Source of the DNA: Flavihumibacter sp. ZG627
GTDB lineage: Bacteria > Bacteroidota > Bacteroidia > Chitinophagales > Chitinophagaceae
Length of the DNA stretch: 64,000 nt
Direction of reading: 5' to 3'
NCBI RefSeq assembly: GCF_000814325.1
Contig: NZ_JPHF01000006.1
Span: 62,001-126,000 of the forward strand
Below are positions 18,363 to 29,156 of the stretch, piece after piece; position 1 is the stretch's first letter; each line of letters starts with the position of its first letter. The notes under the pieces were generated by a model. The model saw nothing but the letters and a program-made list of their open reading frames with translations. It was not told the origin of the DNA and searched no databases. The position numbers and the translations under genes are program-made.

Positions 18363-19394
18363 TTAGCGCATTTTTACACGCAGAACATACATATCCGCTG
18401 TGATATATAAGGTTTTATCATTATCGGCGAGGGCCACATTTGAACATGCTTCCGGAACAAGGATTTTCCCAAGAACTCTTGCATTCTTATCAAAGATCCA
18501 AACACCGCCCGGACCTGTAGCAAAAACATTCCCACGGGAATCAACTTTTAATCCATCCGGACCACCCTTGTCTGTCTTACCTGCTTCTGTTGCATCATGG
18601 AACATACGTGGATTGATCAATGAATCATTTGTTGCAATATCAAATGCATACCATCCCAGTACAGGTGCTTCAGAATTCGCAACAATCAGTGTTTTTTCAC
18701 CCGGGAGGAAGGCAATACCATTGGGACGTTTGATTGAATCAACAAGAAGGCTTACAGTTCCATCTACGGCAACTTTATATACACCCTGGTAAGGGGCGGC
18801 TTTTGTAGTATCATCAATATAACCGGGAAGTCCATAAGGCGGATCAGTGATAAAAAGATCTCCATTACTCCGATATACAGCATCATTCGGGCTGTCAAAT
18901 TTTTTCCCCTGATAATTGTTTGCAATGGTTATATAATCTGCACGTGGTGCATCAAGCGGCGCATCCATCAGCGCAATCTGTCTGTCACCATGCTGGCATA
19001 ATACCAGTTGTCCTTTTTTATTGAGTAATAATCCATTTGATCCGGGTTCTCTTCCTCCTTCACCACTTCCGGTAAAGCCACTTGGTTGCAGATATAGCTC
19101 CTTGCCTTTAGCTTCTGTCCATTTGTAAATAGAATTCCGCGGTATATCAGAAAATAGCAGCATTTTGTGGGAATCAACCCATAATGGTCCCTCACTCCAT
19201 TCAAATCCATCCGCAATTATTTCTACAATAGCATCATTACTGATGATTTCCTCCAGTGCAGGGTCTGTTCTTTCAATGGATCCGATGGTCTTATATGTTG
19301 CCTTCCTGGGGGAATTACAGGCTGAGATTATTATTGTAACGCTGAAGAGTATCCGTAGAATTGATCTATGAAATGGAATATTCGATTGAAACAT
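18363..19394 (-). CDS. SMP-30/gluconolactonase-family lipoprotein
   Basis: The 343-residue protein has a signal peptide with a probable lipobox (VTIISAC) and a six-bladed SMP-30 beta-propeller: FEWSEGPLWVDSHKMLLFSDIP, GSNGLLLNKKGQLVLCQHGDR, DSPNDAVYRSNGDLFITDPPYG, RPNGIAFLPGEKTLIVANSE and GGPDGLKVDSRGNVFATGPGG. These metal-dependent lactonases open sugar lactones. It is divergent from the first Gfo/Idh/MocA gene and could act with that sugar oxidoreductase, although that link is only by position. Confidence 0.87.
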   Translation of the reverse strand: MFQSNIPFHRSILRILFSVTIIISACNSPRKATYKTIGSIERTDPALEEIISNDAIVEIIADGFEWSEGPLWVDSHKMLLFSDIPRNSIYKWTEAKGKELYLQPSGFTGSGEGGREPGSNGLLLNKKGQLVLCQHGDRQIALMDAPLDAPRADYITIANNYQGKKFDSPNDAVYRSNGDLFITDPPYGLPGYIDDTTKAAPYQGVYKVAVDGTVSLLVDSIKRPNGIAFLPGEKTLIVANSEAPVLGWYAFDIATNDSLINPRMFHDATEAGKTDKGGPDGLKVDSRGNVFATGPGGVWIFDKNARVLGKILVPEACSNVALADNDKTLYITADMYVLRVKMR

Positions 19395-19473
19395 GGCGGT
19401 GGATTATGGGATAATGAATTTACGATATATCTCCAGCTTTAAGTATTTTAGGGTACAATCAACCAATCTGCAA

Positions 19474-20763
19474 ATGAATCGTCGCAAATTCCTGAAAATG
19501 TCCTCAGCGGGCGTGCTGGTTTCTTCGATGCCTGTATTCCCTTCCTTTACCCAATATGCAAAATACCGAACTGCTTTGGTTGGATCCGGATGGTGGGGGA
19601 TGAACATCCTGCGGGAAGCAATCGTAGCCGGGGAATCTAAAGTTGTGGCATTATGCGATGTGGATGACCGTTATCTCTATCCGGCGGCAGAGGAGGTAAA
19701 TAAACTGAATGGAGATCGGCCTAAAACCTATAAGGATTACCGTGAGATGCTTCAAAAGGAGCGCCCGGAGATTGTGATCGTTGCAACGCCCGACCATTGG
19801 CATCCACTTATTACCATTGCTGCCCTCCAGGCTGGTGCGCATGTATATGTTGAGAAACCCATTGGCCATACCATCAATGAAGGGAAGGCTATGGTGCGTG
19901 CAGCAAGAGAAACCAACCAGGTGGTTCAGGTTGGAACACATCGCCGTGTATCTCCTCATAATATTTCGGGGATGGATTTTCTGAAATCTGGTAAGGCCGG
20001 TAAAATTGGAATGGTGAGGGCTTTTGTACATTATGGTGGTGATGCCGGAAAAATGATTCCAGACTCAGAAGCTCCTAAAGGACTGGATTGGAATGAATGG
20101 TGTGGACCTGCTCCTTTGCGTCCTTACAATGCTGCAATCCATCCAAGAGGATTTCGCCAGTTTCTCGATTACTCCAATGGTCAACTGGGCGACTGGGGCA
20201 TTCATTGGATGGATCAGATTCTATGGTGGACGGAAGAAAAGGGACCCAGGAAAATATATTCTTCTTCTGCCCGAAGAATTAAGAAAGATAATACCGATGC
20301 ACCTGACACCCAGTTGGTCAATTATGAATTTGAATCATTCAATGCAGTGTGGGAACATCGCCTCTATGGCGCCAACGAAGCAGAAAAAGCCAATGTGGGT
20401 TGTTATTTTTATGGAACGGAAGGAACTTTCCATATGGGTTGGCAGGATGGATGGACTTTTTATCCGGCCGATAAGAAAAAATCATTGATTCATGCTGATC
20501 CTGTTCTACATACAGTAGATCATCATAATGTGAAGGAACTATGGGCCGATTTTCTATTGTCCATTTCACAGAAACGCCGGCCTGTTTGTGACATTGAAAT
20601 AGGTCACCGTTCTACCAATATGAGTTTGCTGGGTATGATTTCGGCTAAAGCGGGGAGGAGCATCAGCTGGGACCCTGAAAAGGAAATGATCCTGGATGAT
20701 AAAGGCGCTTCAGCTTTATTGAAAAGAAATTATCGCGCTCCCTGGATATATCCATCTATATGA
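19474..20763 (+). CDS. Gfo/Idh/MocA oxidoreductase with Tat-type signal
   Basis: This 429-residue protein begins MNRRKFLKMSSAGVLVSSMP, a short Tat-like leader, then a Rossmann fold (TALVGSGWWGMNILREAI, VALCDVDDRY) and the family motif YVEKPIGHTINEG. The catalytic-domain motifs GDWGIHWMDQILWW and FYGTEGTFHMG are also present. The family oxidises or reduces sugars with NAD(P). The ATG at 19474 is chosen because it places the twin-arginine-like leader at the N terminus; the longer frame from 19393 overlaps the divergent neighbour. A paralogue follows 50 bp downstream. Confidence 0.87.
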   Translation: MNRRKFLKMSSAGVLVSSMPVFPSFTQYAKYRTALVGSGWWGMNILREAIVAGESKVVALCDVDDRYLYPAAEEVNKLNGDRPKTYKDYREMLQKERPEIVIVATPDHWHPLITIAALQAGAHVYVEKPIGHTINEGKAMVRAARETNQVVQVGTHRRVSPHNISGMDFLKSGKAGKIGMVRAFVHYGGDAGKMIPDSEAPKGLDWNEWCGPAPLRPYNAAIHPRGFRQFLDYSNGQLGDWGIHWMDQILWWTEEKGPRKIYSSSARRIKKDNTDAPDTQLVNYEFESFNAVWEHRLYGANEAEKANVGCYFYGTEGTFHMGWQDGWTFYPADKKKSLIHADPVLHTVDHHNVKELWADFLLSISQKRRPVCDIEIGHRSTNMSLLGMISAKAGRSISWDPEKEMILDDKGASALLKRNYRAPWIYPSI

Positions 20764-20813
20764 TTGAATAAGTCAAATAATATCATTTAATTTTCATTAT
20801 AAAATAATTCGAT

Positions 20814-22172
20814 ATGCCTACCAATCGTCGTGAATTCATTACCAATTCTGCAAAAGCAATCGCTGGGGTTTATGCAGCCTCCGTAGGATTCAGTGCTAAG
20901 AGTTATGCACGCATAATTGGAGCAAATGATCGGGTAAGAGTTGGAGTAGTTGGATTTTCAGATCGCTTCCGCCATTCGCTCTTGCCTTGTTTTATGAATC
21001 ATTTCAAACAGCAAAACTTTGATATGGTGGCAGTTTCCGATCTCTGGAAAACCAGGCGTGAAGAAGGTGTTGCACTTATAAAGGAGAAAATGGGCCATGA
21101 TATTACAGCATGCAGGAACAACGATGAATTATATGCTATAAAAAATATCGATGCCGTAATGATCAGTACTGCCGATTTTCAACATGCCCGCCATGCCATA
21201 GAAGCTATTAAGGCAGGCTGTGATGCTTATGTAGAGAAACCATTTGCAGAAACCATGGAAGATAACAGAGCCGCATTGAGAGCCGTCAGGGCATCAGACC
21301 GCATCGTGCAGATAGGTTCACAACGCCGAAGTGGTTCAAATTATATGGCTGCTGATAAGTTTATCAGGGAAGGGAAATTTGGTGCTATAACAATGGTAGA
21401 ACTTACCTGGAATGTTAACCAGCCTGGTCGCTGGCGCAGACCCGCCCTGGTTGCTTCATTAAAGAAAGAAGACACAGATTGGAATCGTTTCCTGTTGAAC
21501 CGTCCATTTGAAGCATGGGATCCAAGAAAATATCTTGAATACCGTTTGTTCTGGCCTTATTCATCCGGCATACCGGGTCAATGGATGAGCCACCAGATCG
21601 ATACGGTTCACTGGTTCTCCGGACTCAAGCATCCACGAAGTGTTGTGGCAAATGGGGGCATTTATATGTGGAAAGATGGCCGAAGAAATTGGGACACACT
21701 TACAGCCGTATTTGATTATGGGCCGGCAAATGATGCTTCCACAGGCTTCCAGGTTACTTTTGGTTCAAGAATGCACAATGGCGAAGAAAGACCTGCTGAA
21801 ATATATTATTCAAACGGAGGAGAATTGAATCTGATCACCAACAAGGTTTCACCGAAAGGTGGACTCACAGAAAATTTCGCAGCTGCAATGAATATACCTC
21901 CTAACCTTTTACCCGAACTAAATCTGGCTGATACAACCAGCCAGGTTGTAGCTTCTGCGAATACAGGTGGTGATACACTAACATCTGCTCATGTTCTGAA
22001 TTGGATGGAATGTATAAGAAGCAGGAAACAGCCGAACGCACCAGTTGAAGCCGGATATTATCACTCAATAGCCAATATCATGACAACCGCTGCATCCAGA
22101 ACCGGAGAAAAAGCTGTGTTTGATGAAAAGTCACAGGAAGTTATGGTGGGCAATAAAATATTTAAATACTGA
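20814..22172 (+). CDS. Gfo/Idh/MocA oxidoreductase with Tat-type signal
   Basis: The 452-residue protein starts MPTNRREFITNSAKAIAGVYAASVG, a Tat-like leader, followed by RVGVVGFSDRF, DMVAVSDLW, YVEKPFAETMEDN and QIGSQRRSG. The C-terminal domain includes PGQWMSHQIDTVHWFSG. It is a paralogue of the preceding gene with the same export logic, so both probably work on periplasmic sugars. The substrate is unknown. It is convergent with the GH13 gene, with only 5 bp between them. Confidence 0.87.
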   Translation: MPTNRREFITNSAKAIAGVYAASVGFSAKSYARIIGANDRVRVGVVGFSDRFRHSLLPCFMNHFKQQNFDMVAVSDLWKTRREEGVALIKEKMGHDITACRNNDELYAIKNIDAVMISTADFQHARHAIEAIKAGCDAYVEKPFAETMEDNRAALRAVRASDRIVQIGSQRRSGSNYMAADKFIREGKFGAITMVELTWNVNQPGRWRRPALVASLKKEDTDWNRFLLNRPFEAWDPRKYLEYRLFWPYSSGIPGQWMSHQIDTVHWFSGLKHPRSVVANGGIYMWKDGRRNWDTLTAVFDYGPANDASTGFQVTFGSRMHNGEERPAEIYYSNGGELNLITNKVSPKGGLTENFAAAMNIPPNLLPELNLADTTSQVVASANTGGDTLTSAHVLNWMECIRSRKQPNAPVEAGYYHSIANIMTTAASRTGEKAVFDEKSQEVMVGNKIFKY

Positions 22173-22177
22173 AAAAT

Positions 22178-24040
22178 CTATTCAATAGAAAACACCATTG
22201 ATTCTAATGGTTCGCTGTCAATGGTAATGTATCCTAGGCCATTTCTAATTTTCAAGGTGGCGGTTCTTCCTGTCAGCTCATCCTTAAGGTCATAGCTTGA
22301 ATTAGCCAGCTTCCATTTTTTGATGATAGAATCCGGCAAAAGCAATTCACCAGTGAATCGATTTGTGTCACTGAAATTCGAAAATACTATCAGTTGCTTA
22401 TCTGCTGTCCATCTCACAAATGAAAATTGTTTGTCCGAATAAGATTTGTTTTGTTGGCGATTAAACCGGTGAATCTCTTCATAATCACCCATCAGTACAT
22501 TATTAGATTTAGTGAAATTTAAGAGTGAACTATAAAATTTTTGAAGTTCTTTTTCCTTTTGAGTAAGAAGTCCGCCATCAAACTTCCCCCCATTCATCCA
22601 TCTCTGATGTGTTGGTACTCCTATATAATCGAAAATACTGGTACGGGTTGGATTACCATATCCTGCATCCTCTTTACCTTCTTCACCCAATTCCTGGCCA
22701 AAATAAAGTAGGGTAGGTGAACTGCTGATCAAAGTAGAAACTACCATAGCTGGCTTTGCCTTGTCAGGATCACCCGCGAAACCAGTGCTGGCTATTCTTT
22801 GTTCATCATGGTTTTCAAGAAAATGAAGCATATGATGTTCAATATCAGCCATCCTCCTTTGCAATGCTACCAGGTTATCAGTACTACCTTTACCCTGTAT
22901 GATGTTCCTTAGCGTATCATACATTTCAACTTTATCATAGAGATAATCCATTTTACCTTGTTTGATATAGTTTCTGTATTCTGATGGGTTGTATATCTCC
23001 GCAATAAGTGTTGCATCTTTATTTCTCATCTTAATAGCAGCATTCATATAACTCCAAAATTCAACTGGAACCATTTCTGCCATATCGAAACGGAAACCAT
23101 CAAGCCCAAGATCTAACCAGAATAAAGCAATTTCCCTGAATTTTTTCCAGGTTGCCGGAACCTTTTTATTTGCCCAGAATGCATTATGATCCTCTACCGG
23201 AAGCGAGGCATAAGTAGCTGGTAGCGTGTCAAAATCCTTAACACCATCGGGCTTTATACCATAATTGACTTTTATGGTTTCATACCAATCATCCACATCA
23301 GGTTGTGAAAGCCTGCTGCCATTTCCCGTCCACTTTGCAGGTATCTCTTCAAATTTTCCATCACTCAAAGGATGTGCAGCCCCGCCTAATGGCTTATAAC
23401 TGTCTTTACTTGCCGGAACCTTAAATGATTCACCTTGTATATAATAAAAACTATTATCCCGATGATATTCCACATTCCGATCATCCTTTGCACCAAAGTC
23501 TTCTGCACTATCGGGTTTGTTCAACGAAATATATTGTCGTGCCACATGATTGGGCACAATATCAATAATCACTTTCATCCCGTTCTTGTGCGTGCGTTCA
23601 ATTAATGATTTGAATTCTTCCAGCCTTTTGGCTGGATCTGTTGCCAGATCTGGATTTACATTATAATAGTCCTTCACAGCATAGGGTGATCCGGCGCGGC
23701 CTTTTACAACATCCGGATCATCGTGGCTGATCCCAATACCTGAATAATCTCTGATCACTGCGTGATGCGGAACACCTGTATACCAGATATGGGTGATACC
23801 CAGCTGGCGAATCGCGGCAAGGGCGGTATCAGTGAAATCATTAAACTTGCCAACGCCATTTTCTTCAATCGTTCCCCATGGCTTCCAGGTAGTATCTTTA
23901 TTGCCGAACAGACGGGTAAATACCTGGTAAATTACAATCTTACCTCCCTCAGGTGTTGGCTCTGAATTATCAGTATTTACAGTTGCAGTACATGCTGTTA
24001 AAAAAATAAGTACCACTACTAACCCCGACAATGTTCTCAT
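22178..24040 (-). CDS. GH13 alpha-amylase family lipoprotein
   Basis: The 620-residue protein has a lipoprotein signal (LVVVLIFLTAC) and a complete GH13 barrel. Visible motifs are IIDIVPNHVARQ (region I), LDGFRFDMAEM with the nucleophile aspartate, AEIYNPSEY with the acid/base glutamate and LHFLENHDEQR with the transition-state aspartate. A C-terminal beta domain follows (RWTADKQLIVFSNFS). It would hydrolyse alpha-glucans at the cell surface or in the periplasm. It is not next to SusC/SusD genes. Strong family call; exact specificity unknown. Confidence 0.92.
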   Translation of the reverse strand: MRTLSGLVVVLIFLTACTATVNTDNSEPTPEGGKIVIYQVFTRLFGNKDTTWKPWGTIEENGVGKFNDFTDTALAAIRQLGITHIWYTGVPHHAVIRDYSGIGISHDDPDVVKGRAGSPYAVKDYYNVNPDLATDPAKRLEEFKSLIERTHKNGMKVIIDIVPNHVARQYISLNKPDSAEDFGAKDDRNVEYHRDNSFYYIQGESFKVPASKDSYKPLGGAAHPLSDGKFEEIPAKWTGNGSRLSQPDVDDWYETIKVNYGIKPDGVKDFDTLPATYASLPVEDHNAFWANKKVPATWKKFREIALFWLDLGLDGFRFDMAEMVPVEFWSYMNAAIKMRNKDATLIAEIYNPSEYRNYIKQGKMDYLYDKVEMYDTLRNIIQGKGSTDNLVALQRRMADIEHHMLHFLENHDEQRIASTGFAGDPDKAKPAMVVSTLISSSPTLLYFGQELGEEGKEDAGYGNPTRTSIFDYIGVPTHQRWMNGGKFDGGLLTQKEKELQKFYSSLLNFTKSNNVLMGDYEEIHRFNRQQNKSYSDKQFSFVRWTADKQLIVFSNFSDTNRFTGELLLPDSIIKKWKLANSSYDLKDELTGRTATLKIRNGLGYITIDSEPLESMVFSIE

Positions 24041-24108
24041 ACCTGCAGCTTTTTTGTTACCAATATTTGTAAAAGTATAGCAATTTGGAGATAAACTTTC
24101 TATAACAT

Positions 24109-24135
24109 AAACGCAGCGCTGGAGGCGCTGCGTTT
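24109..24135 (-). terminator. Strong hairpin after the CheB-CheR kinase
   Basis: AAACGCAGCGC pairs perfectly with GCGCTGCGTTT around a 5-nt loop. It sits between the kinase stop and the GH13 start, both on the minus strand. The U-tract is weak. Confidence 0.55.
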
Positions 24136-24149
24136 CACATTTTAAGTAG

Positions 24150-27100
24150 TTAAGAATTTATTTTTAAAGCGTCTGGTATATCAACCTTTTGTTCAAGCGG
24201 TAATACGATCACGAAACTCGCACCTTCTCCTTCCTTACTGTAGGCCGTAATGATACCCTTGTGCTTTGCAATTATCTTTCTTGCAATGGCCAATCCAATT
24301 CCAGTGCCCTCATATTCATGCCTCGAATGCAATCGCTGAAAAATCGTAAAAATCTTTTCTGCATATTCATTATCAAAGCCAATCCCGTTATCCTTAATAG
24401 TTATTCTACAGAATTTTCCTTTTTTATCAAAGGCATTAGTAAATGAAAGTTCGCTCACTTTAGTGCAACTTATACGGATATGTGGTTGCCGGTCATCTCT
24501 ACTGAATTTTAGTGAGTTGCTTATGATATTCTGGAATACCTGTCGCATGTAACCGGGTACTATATCAGCTACCGGCATATCATCAACTTCTATGATTGCA
24601 TTCTTCTCATTTATTACAAGTTCCAAATCACTTAAAACCTCTGCAATTACCGTGTTGAGTTTAATGCTTTCAAAGCTGCTGTCTGCCGTCAGTTTTGTAA
24701 AGGAAAGCAGATCGTTCACCAAAGCTGCCATTCTTGTAGACGACTCAATGATTTTATTAACATACTGAAGTGCACCGATCGGCAAAGCCTGGCTGTGACG
24801 GTCCTTTACCAGGTTACTGAACATTGTGATCTTCCTGAGCGGTTCTTTTAGGTCATGGCTCGCTATTGATGCAAACTGGAGAAGCTCACTATTTCTTGCT
24901 TCCAGCTCTGTGTTGATGGATTGCAATTCTTCTGTTCTTTCAATGACCCTTGCTTCGAGAACATCATTCATAATTTTCTGGTCATGGATATCAGTACAGG
25001 TTCCAAACCACTTTACAATATTGTTATTGTCATCGCGCATGGGAAGGGCACGGGCAAGGAACCATCTATACTCGCCATCATATCTTTTAAACCTGTATTC
25101 AATTTCATAGGCATCACCTGTTTCAAGTGCAGTATGCCAAACTTTTAGCGCACGTGGGTGATCTTCAGGGTGAAGTACTTTACTCCATCCTTTACCCATT
25201 GATTCACTTTCAGTGAGGCCTGTATACTCATACCATCCGTTGTTAAAGAAGATATGATTTCCATCGGGTAGTGTTACCCATACCAGCTGCGGCATGAAGT
25301 CAGTTACAAACTTGAACTCCTGGTTCAGTTTTACTAATTCATCATTGGCATCCTGGATCGCCTTTCTTGCCTTAACCTGTTCGGTAACTTCATAAGCGAA
25401 GATCAGAATGCCATTAATTTTATTATTCTCATCCCTGGTGGGTTGGTAGATAAAGTTGAGATAGATATCTTCTCTCTTTAATCCAGATTCCGAAGCAATA
25501 TTTAGTTTAACCTCTTTTCCTATATATGGCTCCCCTGTTCTATACACCTGCTCAACGAGTGACAGAAGTTTATGACCATCATCATCCAGCAATGTTTCCT
25601 CAAATGTTTTTCCAACAAGACTTGTCTTGCCAAATAAGCGCTGGTAGGATGGATTCACGAGGGTATATACATGGTTCGGCCCACTTAATGTACATATCAT
25701 GGCAGGTGCCTGCATAAACAGATTCTGAAGTATTGTTTTTTGGGCCTCTACATCAGCAGTCCTGATTTGTACTAATTCTTCCAGTTCAGAATTGGATGCC
25801 TTGAGAACTTCATTCTGGCGTGCAATATCTTCTGCGGTTCTGTCCGTAATGGCTCCCAGAAGCCTGTAAGGCCTGCCATTTTCATCTTTGAGAACTGTAC
25901 CCTTATCAGATACTAGGATATAAATGCCCTCGGAATTTTTCAGGCGATATGAAATGTGGTAATCTTCTCCTTTTCTTATTGCATCATTGATAGCTGATGA
26001 TACTCTTTGCTGGTCCTCCGGGTGTATAGCATTTAGCCAGAAATTAATAGTATTTGTTTCAGGTCCTTTTTGATAACCAAACCATTTGTAAAAACTATCA
26101 CTCCACCATATATTGTCGGTTACAAGGTTGCGATCCCAGATTGCATCACTTATGGCATTGGAGATAAGGCGAAATCGCTCTTCACTTTGTGCCAGGTCAT
26201 GAGTCCTCTCCTTAACTTTCTGCTCCAGGGCAAGGTTCAGGCTCCTGTAGCTTTCCTTGGATTTGATTAGTTCATGATAATTATTCCTTAGTTTCTCTTC
26301 GCTCTTCTTCTTCTCATTTATATTCGTTAAACTTATAAGTATTCCATCCATCATAGGGGTCACAATGATATCAAACCAGTTTGTTTCACCTCTAAGATCT
26401 AATTGCATCTCCATCTGGAAAGATTGACCACTGCTGATCACGCGGATGCATTTTTCAAAAAATCCTTTCTTTAACACTTGGGGAAACACAGCCTGAAGCG
26501 ATTGACCCATATATGTTTCATTCGCCTGTTGAAGAAGCTCATCACTTGCATAGTTGGCCGCTATCCATTCAAAGTCCTTTATTTCGCCTTCCTTATTTCT
26601 TACTGCCTTGAATGCCATCACAGCACTCTGGGTGGCATTGAATACACTGTGAATGATGGTGTTTAATTCCCTTACATTAGAAATATCGATAAAGGTTATT
26701 ACAGCTCCATCTACATTATTATCCTGACGAACATAAGGCAGAATTCGCATGAGATTAGTTCTGCCATTAATTAACTGGACCTCTTTCTCCAGAAGTTGTT
26801 TGTTCTTTATAACATTGCCTATATCCTCAGGAAAATTATTTCCATCTTTTATGTTTGTTGAGATATGTGCAATGGGGCGTCCGATATCACTTTCAATCAG
26901 GTTGATCATCTTAATGGCTGCAGGGTTGAATTTCCTGATTCGAAAATCCCCATCAACAAATACCTGGGCAATTTCAGTACTGCTGAAATAATTGTTGAGA
27001 TCATCATTCAGTTCTACCAATTCGCGAATGCGAAGTTGGTGCTCGGTATTAAGCGTGTGTAATTCCTCATTCAGACTCTGCAATTCCTCATTGGAACTTT

Positions 27101-29156
27101 GCAATTCCTCATTGGCTGACAATAATTCTTCATTACTCGACTGTAGCTCTTCATTAGAAGTCTCCAGGCTCTCCACCGCCATCTGAAGATTGAAGCGGGT
27201 CTCTTTTAATTCCTCTTCCAATTCTCCTATATAACTGGCAGCACCTGCTTCCGGGATGTCAATGTTCTCATGTGTATGGCGGATATGGGGAAGCTCATGG
27301 CTTTCGCTTAACAACACCAGTACATTATTGGTGCTTGCTGATGGACGAACAAAAATATTGATTGGTTTATCAGTGTTGGTTCCACCTTTGAAGTTGGACA
27401 GGACTACCTCCGCATTTTCCCTTACAGATTTTCTTATGGCTGCATTCAGACTTATGGAAAGATCCTTCCCAACCATTTTCATAAGGTTCAGCGAAGTGAT
27501 CCTGTCGGGTAATGACAGGTATTTCCTGAAGTCGCCGATAGCTTCTTTTATCTCAAAGTTCTTGTCAATATACAATGCAGCAAAGCCATACTTTTCGGTA
27601 AGAACAGCCCTGAAATCATCTGTAAGATCTTTCAGTAATACTGCTTCCCTTGCAGTTGAAATAAACTGCATTTCCTTACCCGTTTTTAATGACTGGGCAG
27701 ATGGAAGTCTTTCCGCATTAAAACGGGTATCATTAGTAACTTTTTGGTAGAGTTTCCATTTACCATTTAATTCTTTAAAGCCGTCATTGATATTTACAGG
27801 CGATTCACTAGGTCCAAGAAATAAATACCCACCTGTATTCAATGCAAATTCAAAAGTCGTTATTATTTTTTTTTGCAGGATATTGTTCATATAAATGAGC
27901 ATATTCCTGCAGCTCACGATATCATTTTTAATAAATGGAGGATCTTTGAGTACGTTATGTCGTGCAAAAACTATTTGTTTACGTATCCTTGAATGTACAA
28001 CATAGCGGTCGCTTTCCCGGAAAAAATAACGTTCAATAAGGGAAGGGTCAATCTCCAGAAGGTTAGATGGTTCATAAGTTGCCCGTGATGCATATTCTAT
28101 GGCCTCCTGGTCAATGTCGGAAGCAAAAATTTTAACCTCAAGGTATTTATCTTCCTTCTGTAAAAGGTCATCTATAAGAATTGCAATTGAATAAGCTTCT
28201 TCACCTGTACTACAGGCAACGATCCAGATCTTCAGAACTTCACCCTCTTGTTTTTTTCTGATGAGGGGAAGCAAAACATCATTTTGTAAGGCATTAAAAC
28301 CTGCCTTATCGCGGAAAAATTTAGTTACACCTATTAAGAATTCCTTGCCCAGAAACTTACACTCATCAGCGGAATTATGCAATAGTTTTAAATATTCTTC
28401 AAAATCCTGATAACCAAGCATTCCCATCCTTCGCGTTATTCGTCGGATGATTGTCGGAGTTTTATAGTTTGTGAAATCCTGCTGGCAATTTTTTTCTATC
28501 AGCATCATCACTTCGGGTAACATTTCTTCGGTTGGTTTGCCATCAAGAATAAGAGGCTGAGGCTTCTCATTTATGTAATTGAAGATCTCTTCCGGCATTA
28601 ATTCAGGGGTAAGAATAAGGTCTGCTACGCCTGTTGCAATGGCACTGTTTGGCATGCCGTCAAATTTCGCCGTTAAAGGATCCTGCACCATTACAAGCCC
28701 CCCTTTTTTGTGGATCTCTACAATACCTTTTGATCCATCAGTACCTGTACCTGATAATATAATTGCAATAGCTTTAGAGCCTTGGTCCACAGCAAGCGAA
28801 CGCATCAAAGTATCCACTGCTGTATTGGGAGCTTTCTCTACACTTTTTTCACCTAGGATTAATTTTCCCTGATGTATTGTAAGCAATTTATTATTGGGAA
28901 TTACATAAACCGAGTTTTCTTTTACTTCCATCATATGGTCAGCCTCCAGAACCTCCATATGGGTGTGCTTTGCGATCAGTTCAACCAAAAGGCTTTTATA
29001 ATCAGGAGATAAATGCTGAATAATGATAAAGCTGAGGTTGCCGTTTGACGGCATATTGTCAAAGAATTCGTGGATGGCTTCCAATCCACCTGCGGATGCG
29101 CCTATGGCAACTATAAAATGATTATTCGGGGTTTCTTTTATGTTGAGTGAATCCAT
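24150..29156 (-). CDS. CheB-CheR-PAS hybrid sensor histidine kinase
   Basis: A 1668-residue multidomain protein. In order it has a CheB methylesterase domain (VAIGASAGGLEAI, IIQHLSPDY, SGTGTDGSKG carry the Ser-His-Asp triad) and a CheR methyltransferase domain (IWIVACSTGEEAYSIAILI). A coiled coil of repeated SSNEEL/SANEEL units follows around residues 660-720, then several PAS/PAC domains (ending ITFIDISN, GAITDRTAED, GTCTDIHDQ). The protein ends with HisKA (FASIASHDLKEPLRKI, phosphoacceptor His) and an HATPase domain (DNGIGFDNEYAEKIF, GTGIGLAIARKI). No receiver domain is attached. I use the ATG at 29156 rather than an upstream GTG. A response regulator is divergent 449 bp away and is a likely partner. 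Confidence 0.92.
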   Translation of the reverse strand: MDSLNIKETPNNHFIVAIGASAGGLEAIHEFFDNMPSNGNLSFIIIQHLSPDYKSLLVELIAKHTHMEVLEADHMMEVKENSVYVIPNNKLLTIHQGKLILGEKSVEKAPNTAVDTLMRSLAVDQGSKAIAIILSGTGTDGSKGIVEIHKKGGLVMVQDPLTAKFDGMPNSAIATGVADLILTPELMPEEIFNYINEKPQPLILDGKPTEEMLPEVMMLIEKNCQQDFTNYKTPTIIRRITRRMGMLGYQDFEEYLKLLHNSADECKFLGKEFLIGVTKFFRDKAGFNALQNDVLLPLIRKKQEGEVLKIWIVACSTGEEAYSIAILIDDLLQKEDKYLEVKIFASDIDQEAIEYASRATYEPSNLLEIDPSLIERYFFRESDRYVVHSRIRKQIVFARHNVLKDPPFIKNDIVSCRNMLIYMNNILQKKIITTFEFALNTGGYLFLGPSESPVNINDGFKELNGKWKLYQKVTNDTRFNAERLPSAQSLKTGKEMQFISTAREAVLLKDLTDDFRAVLTEKYGFAALYIDKNFEIKEAIGDFRKYLSLPDRITSLNLMKMVGKDLSISLNAAIRKSVRENAEVVLSNFKGGTNTDKPINIFVRPSASTNNVLVLLSESHELPHIRHTHENIDIPEAGAASYIGELEEELKETRFNLQMAVESLETSNEELQSSNEELLSANEELQSSNEELQSLNEELHTLNTEHQLRIRELVELNDDLNNYFSSTEIAQVFVDGDFRIRKFNPAAIKMINLIESDIGRPIAHISTNIKDGNNFPEDIGNVIKNKQLLEKEVQLINGRTNLMRILPYVRQDNNVDGAVITFIDISNVRELNTIIHSVFNATQSAVMAFKAVRNKEGEIKDFEWIAANYASDELLQQANETYMGQSLQAVFPQVLKKGFFEKCIRVISSGQSFQMEMQLDLRGETNWFDIIVTPMMDGILISLTNINEKKKSEEKLRNNYHELIKSKESYRSLNLALEQKVKERTHDLAQSEERFRLISNAISDAIWDRNLVTDNIWWSDSFYKWFGYQKGPETNTINFWLNAIHPEDQQRVSSAINDAIRKGEDYHISYRLKNSEGIYILVSDKGTVLKDENGRPYRLLGAITDRTAEDIARQNEVLKASNSELEELVQIRTADVEAQKTILQNLFMQAPAMICTLSGPNHVYTLVNPSYQRLFGKTSLVGKTFEETLLDDDGHKLLSLVEQVYRTGEPYIGKEVKLNIASESGLKREDIYLNFIYQPTRDENNKINGILIFAYEVTEQVKARKAIQDANDELVKLNQEFKFVTDFMPQLVWVTLPDGNHIFFNNGWYEYTGLTESESMGKGWSKVLHPEDHPRALKVWHTALETGDAYEIEYRFKRYDGEYRWFLARALPMRDDNNNIVKWFGTCTDIHDQKIMNDVLEARVIERTEELQSINTELEARNSELLQFASIASHDLKEPLRKITMFSNLVKDRHSQALPIGALQYVNKIIESSTRMAALVNDLLSFTKLTADSSFESIKLNTVIAEVLSDLELVINEKNAIIEVDDMPVADIVPGYMRQVFQNIISNSLKFSRDDRQPHIRISCTKVSELSFTNAFDKKGKFCRITIKDNGIGFDNEYAEKIFTIFQRLHSRHEYEGTGIGLAIARKIIAKHKGIITAYSKEGEGASFVIVLPLEQKVDIPDALKINS